Source: Haematobia irritans (Eukaryota > Arthropoda > Insecta > Diptera > Muscidae). Taken from it: DNA of 64,000 bases. Location: NCBI RefSeq assembly GCF_050003625.1, contig NC_134397.1, positions 71,899,551 through 71,963,550 on the forward strand. Direction: 5' to 3'. Every line of letters begins with the position of its first letter. Positions within the stretch are counted from its first letter, which is position 1. The notes under the pieces were generated by a model that did no database searches, was not told the origin of the DNA, and worked only from the letters and a program-made list of their open reading frames with translations. Both the position numbers and the translations under genes were made by a program. Positions 46,075-57,657 of the stretch are shown here, one piece after another.

Positions 46075-46600
46075 CCAAAATTTTTATATTTATATTTAAT
46101 TTTTTTTTTTAATTTTTAAAATTAAATTTTAAATATTTTTCTTCGAAAATTTTAATGTTTTCTATTGGACGAATTGCATTGTTTTGGTTTATATATTTTA
46201 TATATTAAATTTAATTTTGTTTTTTTAATTTTTAAAATTAAATTTTAAATATTTTTCTTCGAAAATTTTAATGTTTTCCATTGGACCAATTGCATTGTTT
46301 TGGTTTATATATTTTATATATTAAATTTATTTTTTTTTTTTTTTTTTTTTTTAATTTTTAAAATTACATTTTAAATATTTTTCTTCGAAAAATTTAATGT
46401 TTTCTATTGGACGAATTGCATTTGTTTTGTTTTATATATTTGAAGCAGTCATAAATGATAGGATATAATTTTTTTATTTTATTTTTGAAAATTAAATTTA
46501 AAATATATTTCTTTGAAATGTTCAATTTCATCCATTGAGAGAATTGCTATATTGGTTTTATGCCTTTGAATCTCTTATAAATGAAATAAAGTATTTTTTG
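46075..46600. repeat. ~116-126-bp tandem repeat, three clear units plus a decayed fourth
   Basis: CTTCGAAAATTTTAATGTTT at 46141 and 46257, CTTCGAAAAATTTAATGTTT at 46383. Each is followed by CTATTGGACGAATTGCAT and a TTTATATATTTTATATATTA block. A diverged unit starts near 46508. One unit carries a T23 run (46330-46352). Confidence 0.85.
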
Positions 46601-48910
46601 TTTGTAGGAAATGGTGTTCATTTAAAAACGTTAACATTTTCTCCAATTCGTAAAATAATAATAAAATTCTTAATATTTTAAAAATTACATAATATTAAAT
46701 ATTTGTGTGTTATCCATTAAGGAATAATGCGTTAAAAAAAATCATAAGTTCTCTGTAGCGGCCATAAATGACAAGACATAAAATAATTTGTATAGGAAAT
46801 GGTGTTTGCTTCAATACACCATACTTTGAAAGTATTTTTTCCTCCAAATTTTCCATTTCGTCTTGTGAGATTTGAATTTAATATTGCATTGCTTCCAAAA
46901 ATTTATTTTTTTTATTAAAACTTTATTATCACTGTCTCTTTGAAATTGTTCTTTGAATTTTTTTTCTCTTCACAAATATAAATTTTTTTTTATTATTCCA
47001 CTTTTATTGTTTTTTTTTTCGAAAATTTGTAAATTAGTTCATATATGTATATTTATTTATTTTTTTGTTTTATCAAAATCAACTTACAGCAATAACGTGT
47101 CGAATATTGGCAATTTGCCGCATTGACACTGCTAGGTGCCATTATATCATTTACGGCCATATCCATCGGTGATGGTGAGAATTTGTTATCCAAGTGTAAC
47201 GGCAAAATGTTGATAATTTTTGTAGATTTTAAAAAAACTTCGTGGCAGAAGTTTTTTTAAGCAGCAATTAGGAGAAAAGTTGAAACCAAAACAATAAATG
47301 AAAGTTGTATAGTATAGAAGTAATCCACAGTGGAAGATAATGATGATTGATGATCTGGTAATCCTTTGTTGGTGGTGGGGTAATCCAAAAAAAAAAATCT
47401 TTTTGAGTTTTTATTTTCTTTTTTTCGAAATTCCAGAAAGTATATATTCTATACACTGATAGTTGTTGTTGCAATGGTAGTAGTAGTAGCAGTAGTTGTA
47501 GTAGTAATAGTGCTTGGGTGTTTTAGTTGTTGTTTTTTTTTATTTTCTGGTTTATCAAATCACTTTCACTTTCACTTTTTCACTGGTATCCATAGAGAAA
47601 ATATTGATGGTTTTCTTGTTGGTTAACTTCTCCTTCTTTTTCTTCTTTTTATATTTTTCAAAATTTCTGGGGGAATTTAACCCTTTTGTTTTTCTTCTGT
47701 TTTGTGTTTTTTTTTTCTATAAAGTTTTCACTGATATTGTGGACCACATTTTTCTAGTTTTATTTTCACAAAATATAAATTTGCAATTTTTTTAAATATT
47801 CATTTTTTTGTGGAGAATAAATTATTTTTCCTTTAGAAGGTTTCTTTCATAAGTTTTCACTTTTATTTTTCACTTGATCATATAAAAATCATAAATTTCT
47901 GGTTCTTTTTGTAGATTTCATAAGCATTAATGCTTTGTGTGTTTTTTGGGTTAGCTCTGATTTTGTTCTGTAATTTTCTTAGTTGTGCCAGCGTTAAAAT
48001 TTCTTGAGCGAAGGAGAACAGCAGAATGCTAACTAACAACGTAACGTTTAGTTCGACACTCGTGATACGTCTGTTCTGCGTGCCGCAATCAAAACCATGC
48101 TTATCCTCAACAAGAAAGACAACGTTTAAACTTGGATGAACACTTTCAGTTACCACAAGCTTGAAGACAAACAAACACACACACACGCTCACTCGTCATC
48201 AGCATTCTCCAAACATCCATTGCCCATTCACAACATTACATTTCAATTTCATAATGTTTCTTTCTTTCAATATCACATTAGAGCAAAGTGAAGGCTTTCG
48301 CTTTACAAACACACTGATCCAGCTGGCGCAAAAGAGTAAACAAGCAGGAGAAAAACCCACAAAAAAGTCTGCAAGCAATAAGACAACCTTCCATTTCAGT
48401 TTAAGCACACAAGCAAGAAGCCAACACACAAAACTATCTTGGCTTAAAGAGCACTAGTATTGTTCCCACAGAGCCTAGCTCAAAAGAAGTTTATTTTGAA
48501 TGGGAGTGTGAGTGTTTGTGTGCAGATGTGTGTTTGTTGTTTATGGCTCACGCTCAAAACTTCTTCCGTTAAAGCTTTAGTACATTGAGAGAGAAATGCT
48601 TTCTTTCTCATTGTCAACACACATCATTGCTTTACACACACACACACACACACACACACAATGGTAAACTCTCATTATGTTGGAATTCTTTTACTTCTTT
48701 GCCGCTATAATTCCCAATGACATTGTATGAAACAGTGGTTTACTATGAATGAGTTTAAAATTTAAGGAAATAAATAAAATAAAATAAAAAAAATAAAAAA
48801 ACAAATAAAAATATTTGCTAATCATAGGAAATATGGGTCAGGCCTAGGCCTGAGTCAGAGACTTTGTAATTTCATTGATATATGGAAAGGTTATATCTAC
48901 ATATATTTAA
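46601..48910. other. Low-copy stretch; (CA)n at 48638-48660
   Basis: No MITE density and no gene recognised. 47480-47515 is a TAGTAGTAG-type run. Frames near 47514-47795 and 47878-48457 are low-complexity or lack a recognisable domain. This may be host single-copy non-coding DNA. Confidence 0.45.
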
Positions 48911-49044
48911 CCTTTAACCGGTGAGGTGAAATTTTTTTGCGTAATTTGCGACGTGTGGTAAATTTTACCCCCTCTTTTACATTAATATTTTTTCTGTAAA
49001 AAAATGTTTTTTTGTATCATTATTATATTTGTTGATTAGTAAAC

Positions 49045-49901
49045 TAGTGTTGTAAATTTTGATTACTTTTGACTACTCGTTACTACTCGTTACTTTTCAA
49101 TTGAGTACTCGTTACTACTCGTTACTTTTGTAAAAAAATTAAAAAAAACATTGTGGGCACTTTTTAATAATATCTTCCTATTTTTTAAATTTAAAAACAG
49201 TATAGAAAAGCAAATTACATTATCCAGTTTTATTCTAGTGTTATAAAATGTGGTGTTGTAGATATATGGGTCTCGTTAGAAAAAGATTTTCACCAATCAT
49301 TCAAATTTTTAGAGCCAATTTCGTATTCACTATTTGGTATTTTTTCGTCAGGGTATATCTAAATGGCATTGTGTATTACTGATGCTTGCAATTTGCAAAC
49401 TTTTTAAATCCACCATTGACAGTGGATGAAAATATTTAGCGATCATTTTTATCGTGAGACCCAATGTTGAAATTTTCCAAGGGTTCTTCTCTGAAAACAA
49501 TTGGATTGAACCAGCTGAAATCAACGACATTATTATTCATACTATTCGCATGAGACGTGATCCATGTGATGCTTTAAATTATAGAGCTCCCACCTACACC
49601 CAATGCAAATTTTTTCAAATGCAAACGTTTTTAAGAAATCAGATAAATTTTTCACTTTGTTCAAAGGTGAAGCCATATATCCTTTTCGTGTTATTTTAAC
49701 TGATAAAACGATTTTCGAAAACTTCAATTAATATTTTCCAAGAAGTCAAGAATTTTACTTCCAAACCGCCAACTTACTTACCGTCAGAAGAAAAAAACTG
49801 GCATTGAAGATATTGAGTACTCTTTTACTAGTAACGAGTACTCAAAAAATTAGTCAGTAACGAGTACTTGTAATCAAATACTCGTTACTTTCCCAACACT
49901 A
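49045..49901. mobile_element. hAT element, non-autonomous, perfect 8-bp target duplication
   Basis: TAGTAAAC at 49037-49044 and 49902-49909 are identical 8-bp duplications. Termini TAGTGTTGTAAA and TTTCCCAACACTA are inverted repeats of the hAT type. Many subterminal ACTCGTTAC / GTAACGAGT motifs (49075-49125 and 49820-49890) look like transposase binding sites. The 857-bp interior keeps a short transposase-like remnant on the minus strand. Confidence 0.92.
49348..49530 (-). pseudogene. hAT-transposase-like remnant
   Basis: The 60-codon minus frame contains KMIAKYFHPLSMVD, which resembles the conserved segment of BED-finger hAT transposases just before the catalytic region (pattern hydrophobic-I-hydrophobic-xx-x-x-P-hydrophobic-S-V/M-V-D). 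Nothing on either side continues the domain: no RNase H-fold acidic residues and no C-terminal hAT dimerisation segment. It therefore appears to be a leftover of a larger transposase in a deletion derivative. Recognition rests on this one motif, so moderate confidence. Confidence 0.5.
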
Positions 49902-50149
49902 TAGTAAACATTGTATTTAACGAAAATAAAACAATATTTCGAAATATTATATGTTCTTTCAATGATTAACATATACTATATTTCACACGTCTTTTTTAAA
50001 ATATATGTAAACGAGTGTTCGAGGTGGTAAATTTTACCACCACGTACCCAGTTAAAGGTTAAAAGATTGGGAAAAATGAAAGTGAAATTCCAGCAGTTGT
50101 GGTTGTTAATGGAATTTTAAATTTTAATATTTTTTATTTTAATTTTAAT

Positions 50150-50402
50150 AATGCATTAAAAATCGTAAAAAATTATAAAAAATATTTATTTCGCAAAATA
50201 TTACAAAATTTTCCAAGTCACATCCAAAACACTCAGATCGCACCCTAAAATTCAAATTCAAATTCAGTGCAACGGCTTTTGAAATGAAGGACATCCGTCC
50301 TATGACAAGCCCATGTTAAATTCATCACTTCTGCGCCTATTTTGCACTACTTATCCAAAAAGAAAATTTTCACTACTTTTTTGGCGGCGTTTTTTTGCTG
50401 GG
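50150..50402 (-). mobile_element. Family E element, truncated, inverted
   Basis: Ends TTTTTTGGCGGCGTTTTTTT + GCTGG at the right (the usual left end of E). Inside are ATCCGTCCTATGACAAGCCC and AGTGCAACGGCTTTTGAAAT. It fades near ATGCATTAAAAATCG at the left. Confidence 0.8.
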
Positions 50403-50643
50403 CAAAGATGCTAAATCCTCAAAATAAGGCTTAGCCTATTTTTGAAGCATTTTTATCTTAAATCTAAGGATTCAATATGTCAGTGAATTTAAGGACGATT
50501 TCTTTAAATCATAAATGTTCTTCTTTACTTTAAGGAAAATTTGCCTTAGTTAAAATATATACGACTTCAACGGAGGGACGCAAATTTCCAAAATGTGTGT
50601 CTTAAATTTAATAAAAAAATTTTGATGCAAATATTATATAATA
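50403..50643. other. Short stretch without a defined feature
   Basis: Contains CCTCAAAATAAGGCTTAGCC-like sequence, related in style to 53690-53760 and 57118-57240 (GCGAATTTTGCTTA), perhaps a decayed MITE. Confidence 0.3.
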
Positions 50644-53537
50644 CTAGCGTAACCCGGCCCGCTTCGCTGCGCCTTCCGAAGCATATTTGGAGAAGCATTT
50701 TGCGTTAACTTAGTCATCTATATCCTTCGTGCTGAAAACAAATTCGAAAAGATTTGAATTCTTTTAAACAAATCGGGACTACTTGATTTTTCGTTTATAG
50801 GTACAAATACGGCGGGAATGCATATGTAAAACGGTTTGTCTTAAAAAATGTCGGGGAGAGGGTGTACCTTTCCTCCAAATTTTTTAAATAATGTTCTGTA
50901 TTCAAGTAGTTATACCATCTTCTATATTTCTTGTGAATTTTAAGTGTGGTTTGTCAAGGAAAGGTATCCTTCTCCTCAACATATCTGAAAATTTATCACT
51001 ATATTATACATTAAACACACAAAGAATTACTGTTTCCCATCCAATAAATCGGAAAAAAAAAACAAAAGTAGTAAAAAATTTTACCACATTAACATTTGCT
51101 AACATGTTGGAAAATGATGCAACCTCTACGTTGGCTGCCAATTTCATGTAAATTTCAACCTGTACAAAAATCATAAAATTATGTACCGAGTTCCCATTTA
51201 CGGACAACCCTCTACTTTCAATTTAAGACAAAAAAAAAACGAACAAAAGGGAACCATCTCCCCACCTTCGCTCCACTCCGACCTGATATCGGACTATCAC
51301 GTACCTTATATTAATTTCGCAACTACTAAATGGTCCCTATAAATTCTATCGAAGTAAATCGACAAAGTTTATTTCAATTTTCCCCTTCCCCTACCAGATA
51401 TCGAAAAAATCATATACTAATTTAAAAATCATGTATAAATTTAATCACCTCCTCCCACGTCCCTGTAAATTTCAAGTAGATCGGCGATGTTTAAATTTTG
51501 CTCTATTGTTTTAAAGGGACGTCACTTTCCCCGATACAATATCAACAAACACCGTAGTGAATAGCACCCCTAACCTTCCCTGAAAATTCTTGAAACTTTC
51601 CTTCAAGTGTGGGGCAAGGAAGGTTGCCTCTTCGTTCATAACCTTCCCCCACTGCCTATGTAAATTTCAAGAAAACTTAAGAATTGTTGTTTTTTGCAGT
51701 TTTAGAGGAGGACCTCCTCCCCGACTAAATATCGAAAAGTGATGTAGCGTATCTTTTGTAAACGTCCCAGAAAATGTCAAGCAAATTATAAGCCTAAAGG
51801 GGCGGCCTCTCTTCCGTCCAAATATCACAAAATCAGGTATCAACTATTAATATCGTAACCTCTCCCCAGTCCTCTGTAAATTTCAAGTAACTCGGTAAAG
51901 TTTAATTGTTTCTCTGTATGTACTTAAGAGAAGCGGATGTCTCCCTATGCCCTTTTATTTTTATTAAAAAATCAGGAACCTGATATAAATTTCATAACCC
52001 ATTTTTTCCGTAAAATTTCAGTCGGGGGAGTTTAGTTTTGTTTGTACTTTCAAAAAGAAAATCGGGCAAAGGGGTGGTCCCCCTCCCCGACCAAATATCG
52101 AAAAATAAATAATGTATCGGATTTTTGTCTAGATGCCAACCCCAACATTCAATGAAAATTTCAAGCAAATCGCATAATTTTGTTCCAAGTTTCAAAAAGT
52201 AGGGCAAGGGGGAGGCCCCCCCCCCATCCACATATGAAATCATCAGGTACCCCATATTAACTCCATAACCTCGCCACATATTCTCTGTACATTTCAGATA
52301 ATTTAGAGAATTTTAGTTTTTTTCACTGTACTTAAAAAAAAAAAGTCGAACAAAGGGGAGGCCCCCCTCCGCCGCCAAATATCGAAATAAAAAGTAGCGG
52401 ATCTTTGTCTAGATGCCAACCCCAATCTTCAATGAAAATTTCTAGCAAATCGGTCAACTTTGGTCCAATTTTCAAAAAGTCCGACAAAGGCGAGGTCCCC
52501 CTCCGCGACCAGGTGTCAAAAAATGAGGTACCCTATTTTCACCACATGAACGCCCCCTACGATCTCTGAAAGTTTCAAATAAATCGGTTCAGCCGTTTCG
52601 GAGCCAACTCGGAACATATAAACAAACAAATAAACAAACATAGATTGAATTTTATATATATATAGATTTTCAAAAAAATCGGGCAAGGGGGAGGTACCCC
52701 TCCCCGACCAGATACCAACAAATGAGGTACCCTATTTTCACCACATGGTCACCCTTTACATTCTTGAAAAGTTCAAGTAAATCTGTTTGACCGTTTCCGA
52801 CTTCAAGCAAATCCGAAACTTGAAAAAGGATTGGCAAGGGGGAGGTACCCCTCCGGCAAAGGGTCCCTTCCCTGATCCAATTTCAGAAAATGAAGTTGCG
52901 GATCTTTTTTCCATAGTCACCCCCAACTTTCACTGAAAATTTTAAGCAAATCGAAGAACGTAAGTCAAATTAACAAAAAGTCGGGCAAGGGGGAGGTACC
53001 TCTCCACGACCGGATATAACAAAAGGGAGTACCTTTTTCTACCAAATGATCATATTTTACCTTCGGTTCAACCGTTTTCGAGTTCAAGCAAATCTGAAAA
53101 CGTAAGTCCAATTCTAAAAAAATCGAGCAAGGCGGTGGTACCCCCCCACCTCCCCGGGCCAGAAATATAAAAATGATTTACCCTATTTCTACCACATGAT
53201 CATCCTTTACCCTCTCTTAAAATTTCAAATAAGTCGGTTCAGCCGTTTCCGATTTCAAGCAAGCTCTATTTTCAAAAAGTCGCTTAAGGGGGAGGTACCC
53301 CCTCCCGATCAAATTTCGAAAAAAAAATTGCGAATCTTTGTCTAGGGATCACCCCCTACCATCCCTGAAAACTTCGTGCAAATCGGTCAACTTTGGTCTA
53401 ATTTTCACATGAGTGCCCCCCACGATCTCTGAAAGTTCCAAGTAAATCGGTTCAGCCGTTTTCGCGCCAACCCGGAACATACAAATAAACAAACAAACAA
53501 ATAAACAAACATAATTTGAATTTTATATATATATAGA
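50644..53537 (-). mobile_element. Non-autonomous Helitron with internal tandem repeats
   Basis: Minus strand starts TCTATATATATATAAAATTC at 53537 and ends GCGGGCCGGGTTACGCTAG at 50644, i.e. the canonical 5'-TC ... CTAG-3' arrangement between host A and T, with a GC-rich 3' subterminal segment (GGCGCAGCGAAGCGGGCC). The interior is a chain of ~150-bp units recognised by CGGGCAAGGGGGAGGTACCC, TCCCCGACCAGATATC and AATCGGTTCAGCCGTTT, and a second block type with GGATCTTTGTCTAGATGCCA. No Rep/helicase frame exists, so it would depend on an autonomous partner. An extra 5' end lies inside at 52666. Confidence 0.82.
52610..52666 (-). mobile_element. Second Helitron 5' terminus inside the element
   Basis: TCTATATATATATAAAATTC followed by AATCTATGTTTGTTTATTTG, immediately preceded by A, duplicates the outer 5' end at 53537. 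Confidence 0.85.
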
Positions 53538-53942
53538 TTATTTTAATTAAAATTTCATTATATCCTTAATAATTTGTAAATTGCACATCCTAAAATTAAG
53601 GTTGTGTAATCTTTAAAATCATATAAATATAAAATATATTCAACATTTAGTTCACCAATCTTATACTTTCCACCATACACTGAAAAAAACATTGTCCTAA
53701 GGTCAAAGATGCGAATTTTGCTTAATATAGATGACACATTTCTCTGATAAGGTGGGTATTAACATCGAGTTTTTTTTACTAGTTGTTAAAGTCCGTATAA
53801 ATTAGTTTATTATAATTTGTAATTATAAAAAATTAAGTAATAAATAAATAACTTCAAGTTTAGCAGCTAAAATCTAAAACAAATCTGAATAAGCAGAATA
53901 ACATCATAACTTGTTTGTATTTTTTTTTTATAACTTGGTAAG
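53538..53942. other. AT-rich spacer; decayed MITE-like sequence near 53678
   Basis: CACTGAAAAAAACATTGTCC and GCGAATTTTGCTTAATATAG resemble sequence at 57118-57190. Boundaries unclear. It includes the 8-bp duplication TTGGTAAG at 53935. Confidence 0.4.
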
Positions 53943-54051
53943 CATAAGCGTAGGAAGGCCTCTGGGGAGGGGGGCTTAGACCCCCCCAGAAAAATTTTAG
54001 CCCCCCCCAGAATTTGAAAACCTATTTACGATTTTACATTTTTCTAAAAAT

Positions 54052-54160
54052 TAAACAAGTATATACAACCGCACAAAGTTCCGCTAAAGACTTTCATGCA
54101 CAATCGAATTAATTTAGTTGTGGTAGCAGTTACCGATGGCAATGTTTCAAATCTGATATT
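54052..54160 (+). mobile_element. Family A terminus fragment
   Basis: AACAAGTATATACAACCGCA, AAGTTCCGCTAAAGACTTTC, CACAATCGAATTAATTTAGT match the A leader (6276 copy). Confidence 0.7.
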
Positions 54161-54302
54161 TATAAAATAAATCTGTGGTTGAACTTTTGATTTAGTTGAA
54201 TAACTAAAGCTCCTTTATTATTTTGTTTAGTCTGGTTTAGTCAATTTAATTAAAAAAATAGTAATTGATACTATTCTTTCATAAATTAATATCTTAATAA
54301 TG

Positions 54303-54840
54303 CTGCAAAAAAGCATAGCCAAAAAGAAGTGAAAATCTTCTTTTTGGGTCCGGAAGTGGAGCAAAATTGGCGGAGAAGCGATGAATGTAATATGAAATTG
54401 TCATAGAACGAATGTCCACCGTTTCAACAGCCGTTGCAATGAATTTGCATCACTTCTTAAGTTGTGATCCAAATTCAGTGTTTTGAATGTGAATTAAAAA
54501 ATTTTGTTATATTTTCCCAAATAATTAATTTTTATATTTTTTATGATTTTTAATGCATTCTAACGCTTGTTTGAAACGTTTTCCCTCGAATATTTTCAAA
54601 AATTCTATAAAAATTTCTATAATTAATTTAGCATTTTTGTGGAAAAATTTGAATAATTTGTACCATTTTATTTATTCTTACATTTTTTTAAAAGAAAACA
54701 AAAAATTACGCATTAAAATATGAAAAAATGAAGTAAAAAAACTTCCTGTGTAATTAAAATAATTAACTTCTTTGTGAGGACAGTTTTGGAAGTGCTTTTA
54801 AAGTTGTGACATTAGAACAACTCCCATTTTTTTTGCTGGG
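54303..54840 (+). mobile_element. Family E element nested in element I
   Basis: CTGCAAAAAAGCATAGCCAA at the left and AACTCCCATTTTTTTTGCTG + GG at the right. Internal TTGTCATAGAACGAATGTCC and CAGCCGTTGCAATGAATTTG. Confidence 0.8.
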
Positions 54841-55139
54841 AAAAGTGTGGAACTACTTTTAGTTGCTTTATTATAAATTAATTGTCGAGTTATTTTGATG
54901 CCTATATTGTTATTCATTTTTATGAAATAAAACATTAATTGAACCTATAAGTTCAGTCTATAAATTTTCAGCTAGGGGGGCTATAGCCCCCCCCTAGGAA
55001 AATTGTCTAGCTACGCTAATGTTGGTAAGGTATAATCCAAAGCAACAATTGACAAATTTTATTTCTTTTAAAATTAAAATCACAATTTGGAAGATAATGG
55101 CATTAATATGGTTTAAAATACTTTGGCTTTAGCACAACC

Positions 55140-55212
55140 CAAGAAATTCGATTGCGGATGACAGTCTTTAGTAGAACTTTCTACGCGGCCTGGCCGAACT
55201 TATGGCCGGTAT
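55140..55212 (-). mobile_element. Family A terminus fragment
   Basis: GATTGCGGATGACAGTCTTT, AGAACTTTCTACGC, GGCCTGGCCGAACTTATGGC. End of an A element with the middle lost. Confidence 0.7.
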
Positions 55213-55484
55213 TCTCAAATCCGAAAACACTGCAAACTTTTTTATTATCAAAGTAGGTTACTTAAGACCAATTTTGCATCTAAAAGTATACACACAGAGA
55301 ACAGAATAGAATTCGGTTGTATTTATGAACATTCTACGTTTAGAAATAAATAAAAGTTGATTATACCAATTTTCTGTACTGACATGCATTTGTTCATACC
55401 TATAACCATTAGATGAGATTTTTAACAGATATTCTGTCGTGCCACATTTTCACATGGTATTCACAACCGAATAAAATTTGGTAT
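55213..55484. other. Spacer with inverted TTCGGTTGT ... ACAACCGAA motifs
   Basis: AATTCGGTTGTATTTATGAA at ~55310 and ATTCACAACCGAATAAAATT at ~55460 suggest a small MITE of ~170 bp. Termini uncertain. Confidence 0.4.
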
Positions 55485-56696
55485 TTATACCCTTCACCAC
55501 TACTGTGGTACAGGGTATAATAAGTTTGTGCATTTGTATGTAACGCCAAGAAGGAAAAGTCTGAGACCCATCGATTAGTATACCGATCGTCTTAGAATTA
55601 AATTCTGAGTCGATTTAGCGATGTCCGTCTGTCTGTCTGTCCGTCTGTCTGTCTCTTGATGTATTTTTGTGTGCAAAGTACAGCTCGCAATTTTAGTCCG
55701 ATTGTCCTAAAATTTGGTATAGGGTCCTGTTTCGGCTCAAAGACGATCCCTATTGATTTTGGAAAAAATCGGTTCAGATTTAGATATAGCTGCCATATAT
55801 ATTTTTTACCGATCTGGTCATAATTGGCGTGTATATCAACCGATCTTCCTCAAATTCCGTACATCCGAATATTTTATAAGTCTCGAAAAACTTGCAAAAT
55901 ATCAGCCAAATCGGTTCAGATTTAGATATAGCTCCCATATATAGCTTTCGCCCGATTTACACTCAAATGATCACAGAGGCCAATTTTTTGCTCCGATTTA
56001 GTTGAAATTTTGCACAGGGAGTAGAATTAGCATTATAGCTATGTGTGCCAAATTTGGTTGAAATCGGTTCAAATTTAGATATAGCTCCCATATAGAGCTT
56101 TCGCCCGACTTACACTCATATGACCACAGAGGCCAATTTTTAACTCCGATTTAGTTGAAATTTTCCACTGGGAGTAGAATTAGCATTGTAGCTATGCGTG
56201 CCAAATTTGGTTGAAATCGGTTTAGATTTAGATATAGCTCCCATATATATGTTTTTCTGATTTCGACAAAAATGGTCAAAATACCAACATTTTCTTTGTT
56301 AAATCGCCACTGCTTAGTCGAAAAGTTGTAAAAATGACTCTAATTTTCCTAAACTTCTAATACATATATATCGAGCGATAAATCATAAATAAACTTTCGC
56401 GAAGTTTTCTTAAAATTGCTTCAGATTTAAATGTTTCCCATATTTTTTTTACTAAAATTGTGTTCCACTCTAGTGCATTAGCCGACTTAAATTTTGAGTC
56501 TATAGATTTTGTAGAAGTCTATCAAATTCTGTCCAAATCGAGTGATATTTAAATTTTTGTATTTGGAACAAACCTTTATATATAGCCCCCAATACATTTG
56601 ACGGATGTGATATGGTATCGAAAATTTAGATCTACAAAGTGGTGCAGGGTATAATATAGTCGGCCCCGCCCGACTTTAGAATTTCCTTACTTGTTT
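55485..56696 (+). mobile_element. Family B repeat, full-length copy
   Basis: Starts TATACCCTTCACCACTACTG, carries GTCCGTCTGTCTGTCTGTCC (GTCY tract) at 55624. It contains 153-bp units (AGCTCCCATATATAGCTTTC; GATTTAGTTGAAATTTTGCA; GGAGTAGAATTAGCATT; CCAAATTTGGTTGAAATCGG). It ends ATAATATAGTCGGCCCCGCC, CGACTTTAGAATTTCCTTAC, TTGTT. AGTCGG/CCGACT near the end forms a 6-bp hairpin. Non-autonomous; same architecture as family A. Confidence 0.85.
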
Positions 56697-56937
56697 TTTA
56701 CTAACATAATGGTCCCAGTCCCAGGGCATTAGCCGACTTAAATTGTAAGTCTATAGATTTTAAATTTTGTTCAGATGGAATCAGATTTAAATGTATGTAT
56801 TTGGGACAAAAACTTTTATATATAGCACCTAACACATTTGACGGATTTGATATAGTATCGAAAATGTGGATTTACAAAGTGATACAAGGTATAATATAGT
56901 CGGCCCCGCCCGACTTTAGACTTTCCTTACTTGTTTG
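56697..56937 (+). mobile_element. Family B 3'-part, directly behind the first B copy
   Basis: ACTAACATAATGGTCCCAGT to GTCGGCCCCGCCCGACTTTA + GACTTTCCTTACTTGTTT repeats the last ~240 bp of the preceding B element. Confidence 0.8.
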
Positions 56938-57657
56938 GAATTATTATTAGTGGTATACTAACTCTGTGGCGGCAAAATCTACTATAGCTCCTAATATCAC
57001 ACATTTCTGTTCAGATTTTGAAAAATCCCATAAACATGTACTCCTTAATGTTGTTAAATGTGCAAATGCGGTTTATCTCCCAAACCTATACCAATGATAT
57101 CCCACAAATGCTTATCCACTGAAAATAATATTGTGGTGAGGCCAAAGATTTCATGTCCTTTAAAAAACGAATGCGAATTTTGCTTAGCGTAAAAGACGAA
57201 TTTTTTTGATATAATTTTTTTTTTCTTTGTCCAAAAGTCGATAAACTTTTCAATGAAGTCGTTGTGTCCTTATAGTTAAGTGATTCGACCTAAAATTGTG
57301 TATGCTAAAATGAAAGAAAATTTTTCTTTGGCTAAGGTCAACTTGGCTTTAATAATTCTGAAAAATTCTTCAAAATTAATGAAATCGTCTTTAAATTTGT
57401 TGACTTTTTGCATCTTGACTATAAAGCAAAAAAGCGTTTAAAAATAGGAGATTTATTTCAACACTTTATTTTAAAGACTTTTTACTTGAAACATATCATA
57501 TGTTCTACTTGTAGTTGAGCCCGCATTTGGAAATTTAAGTTGTCGTTAACATGTTTTAAAGGGCTCTGTTAGCACACGAAGAAAATGCTGAAAAATAAAT
57601 GAATAAATAAAACTTGATTAATGGTATGACATAGTCGGCCCCTCCTTACTTTCTTGT
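56938..57657. other. Spacer with decayed MITE-like sequence and a B tail remnant
   Basis: CCACTGAAAATAATATTGTG at ~57118 and GCGAATTTTGCTTAGCGTAA suggest a MITE also present at 53678. GACATAGTCGGCCCCTCCTT at 57626 is a B terminus immediately before the next A copy. Confidence 0.5.

Larger units (their letters stand above)
48911..50058. mobile_element. TTAA-flanked piggyBac-like MITE, split by a hAT element
   Basis: Left CCTTTAACCGGTGAGGTG and right CGTACCCAGTTAAAGG are inverted repeats, flanked by TTAA at 48907-48910 and 50059-50062. Both halves carry a subterminal GGTAAATTTTACC palindrome (48957 and 50030 areas). Without the hAT insertion it would be ~290 bp. Superfamily is inferred from the TTAA target and CCTTT start. 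Confidence 0.78.
53943..55021. mobile_element. TIR element I with 8-bp target duplication and nested A and E copies
   Basis: Ends CATAAGCGTAGGAAGG and GTCTAGCTACGCTAATG are inverted (CATNAGCGTAG). TTGGTAAG flanks both sides (53935-53942, 55022-55029). Both subtermini have G-run/C-run hairpins (GGGGGGCTTAGACCCCCCC; GGGGGGCTATAGCCCCCCC). A family A end fragment (54052-54160) and an E element (54303-54840) are nested inside. 8-bp duplications fit hAT or P-type elements; not resolved further. Confidence 0.75.

Noticed and set aside
47878..48457. Overlapping 76-104-aa frames as exons
   Set aside because: No conserved motif, low-complexity parts, and opposite-strand frames of similar quality.
49454..49699. 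Plus-strand 81-aa frame in the hAT element as a gene
   Set aside because: Its first part is antisense to the hAT-like remnant and it shows no conserved motif.
55624..55660. Independent (GTCT)n microsatellite
   Set aside because: Occurs at the fixed GTCY position of family B elements, so it is part of the element.
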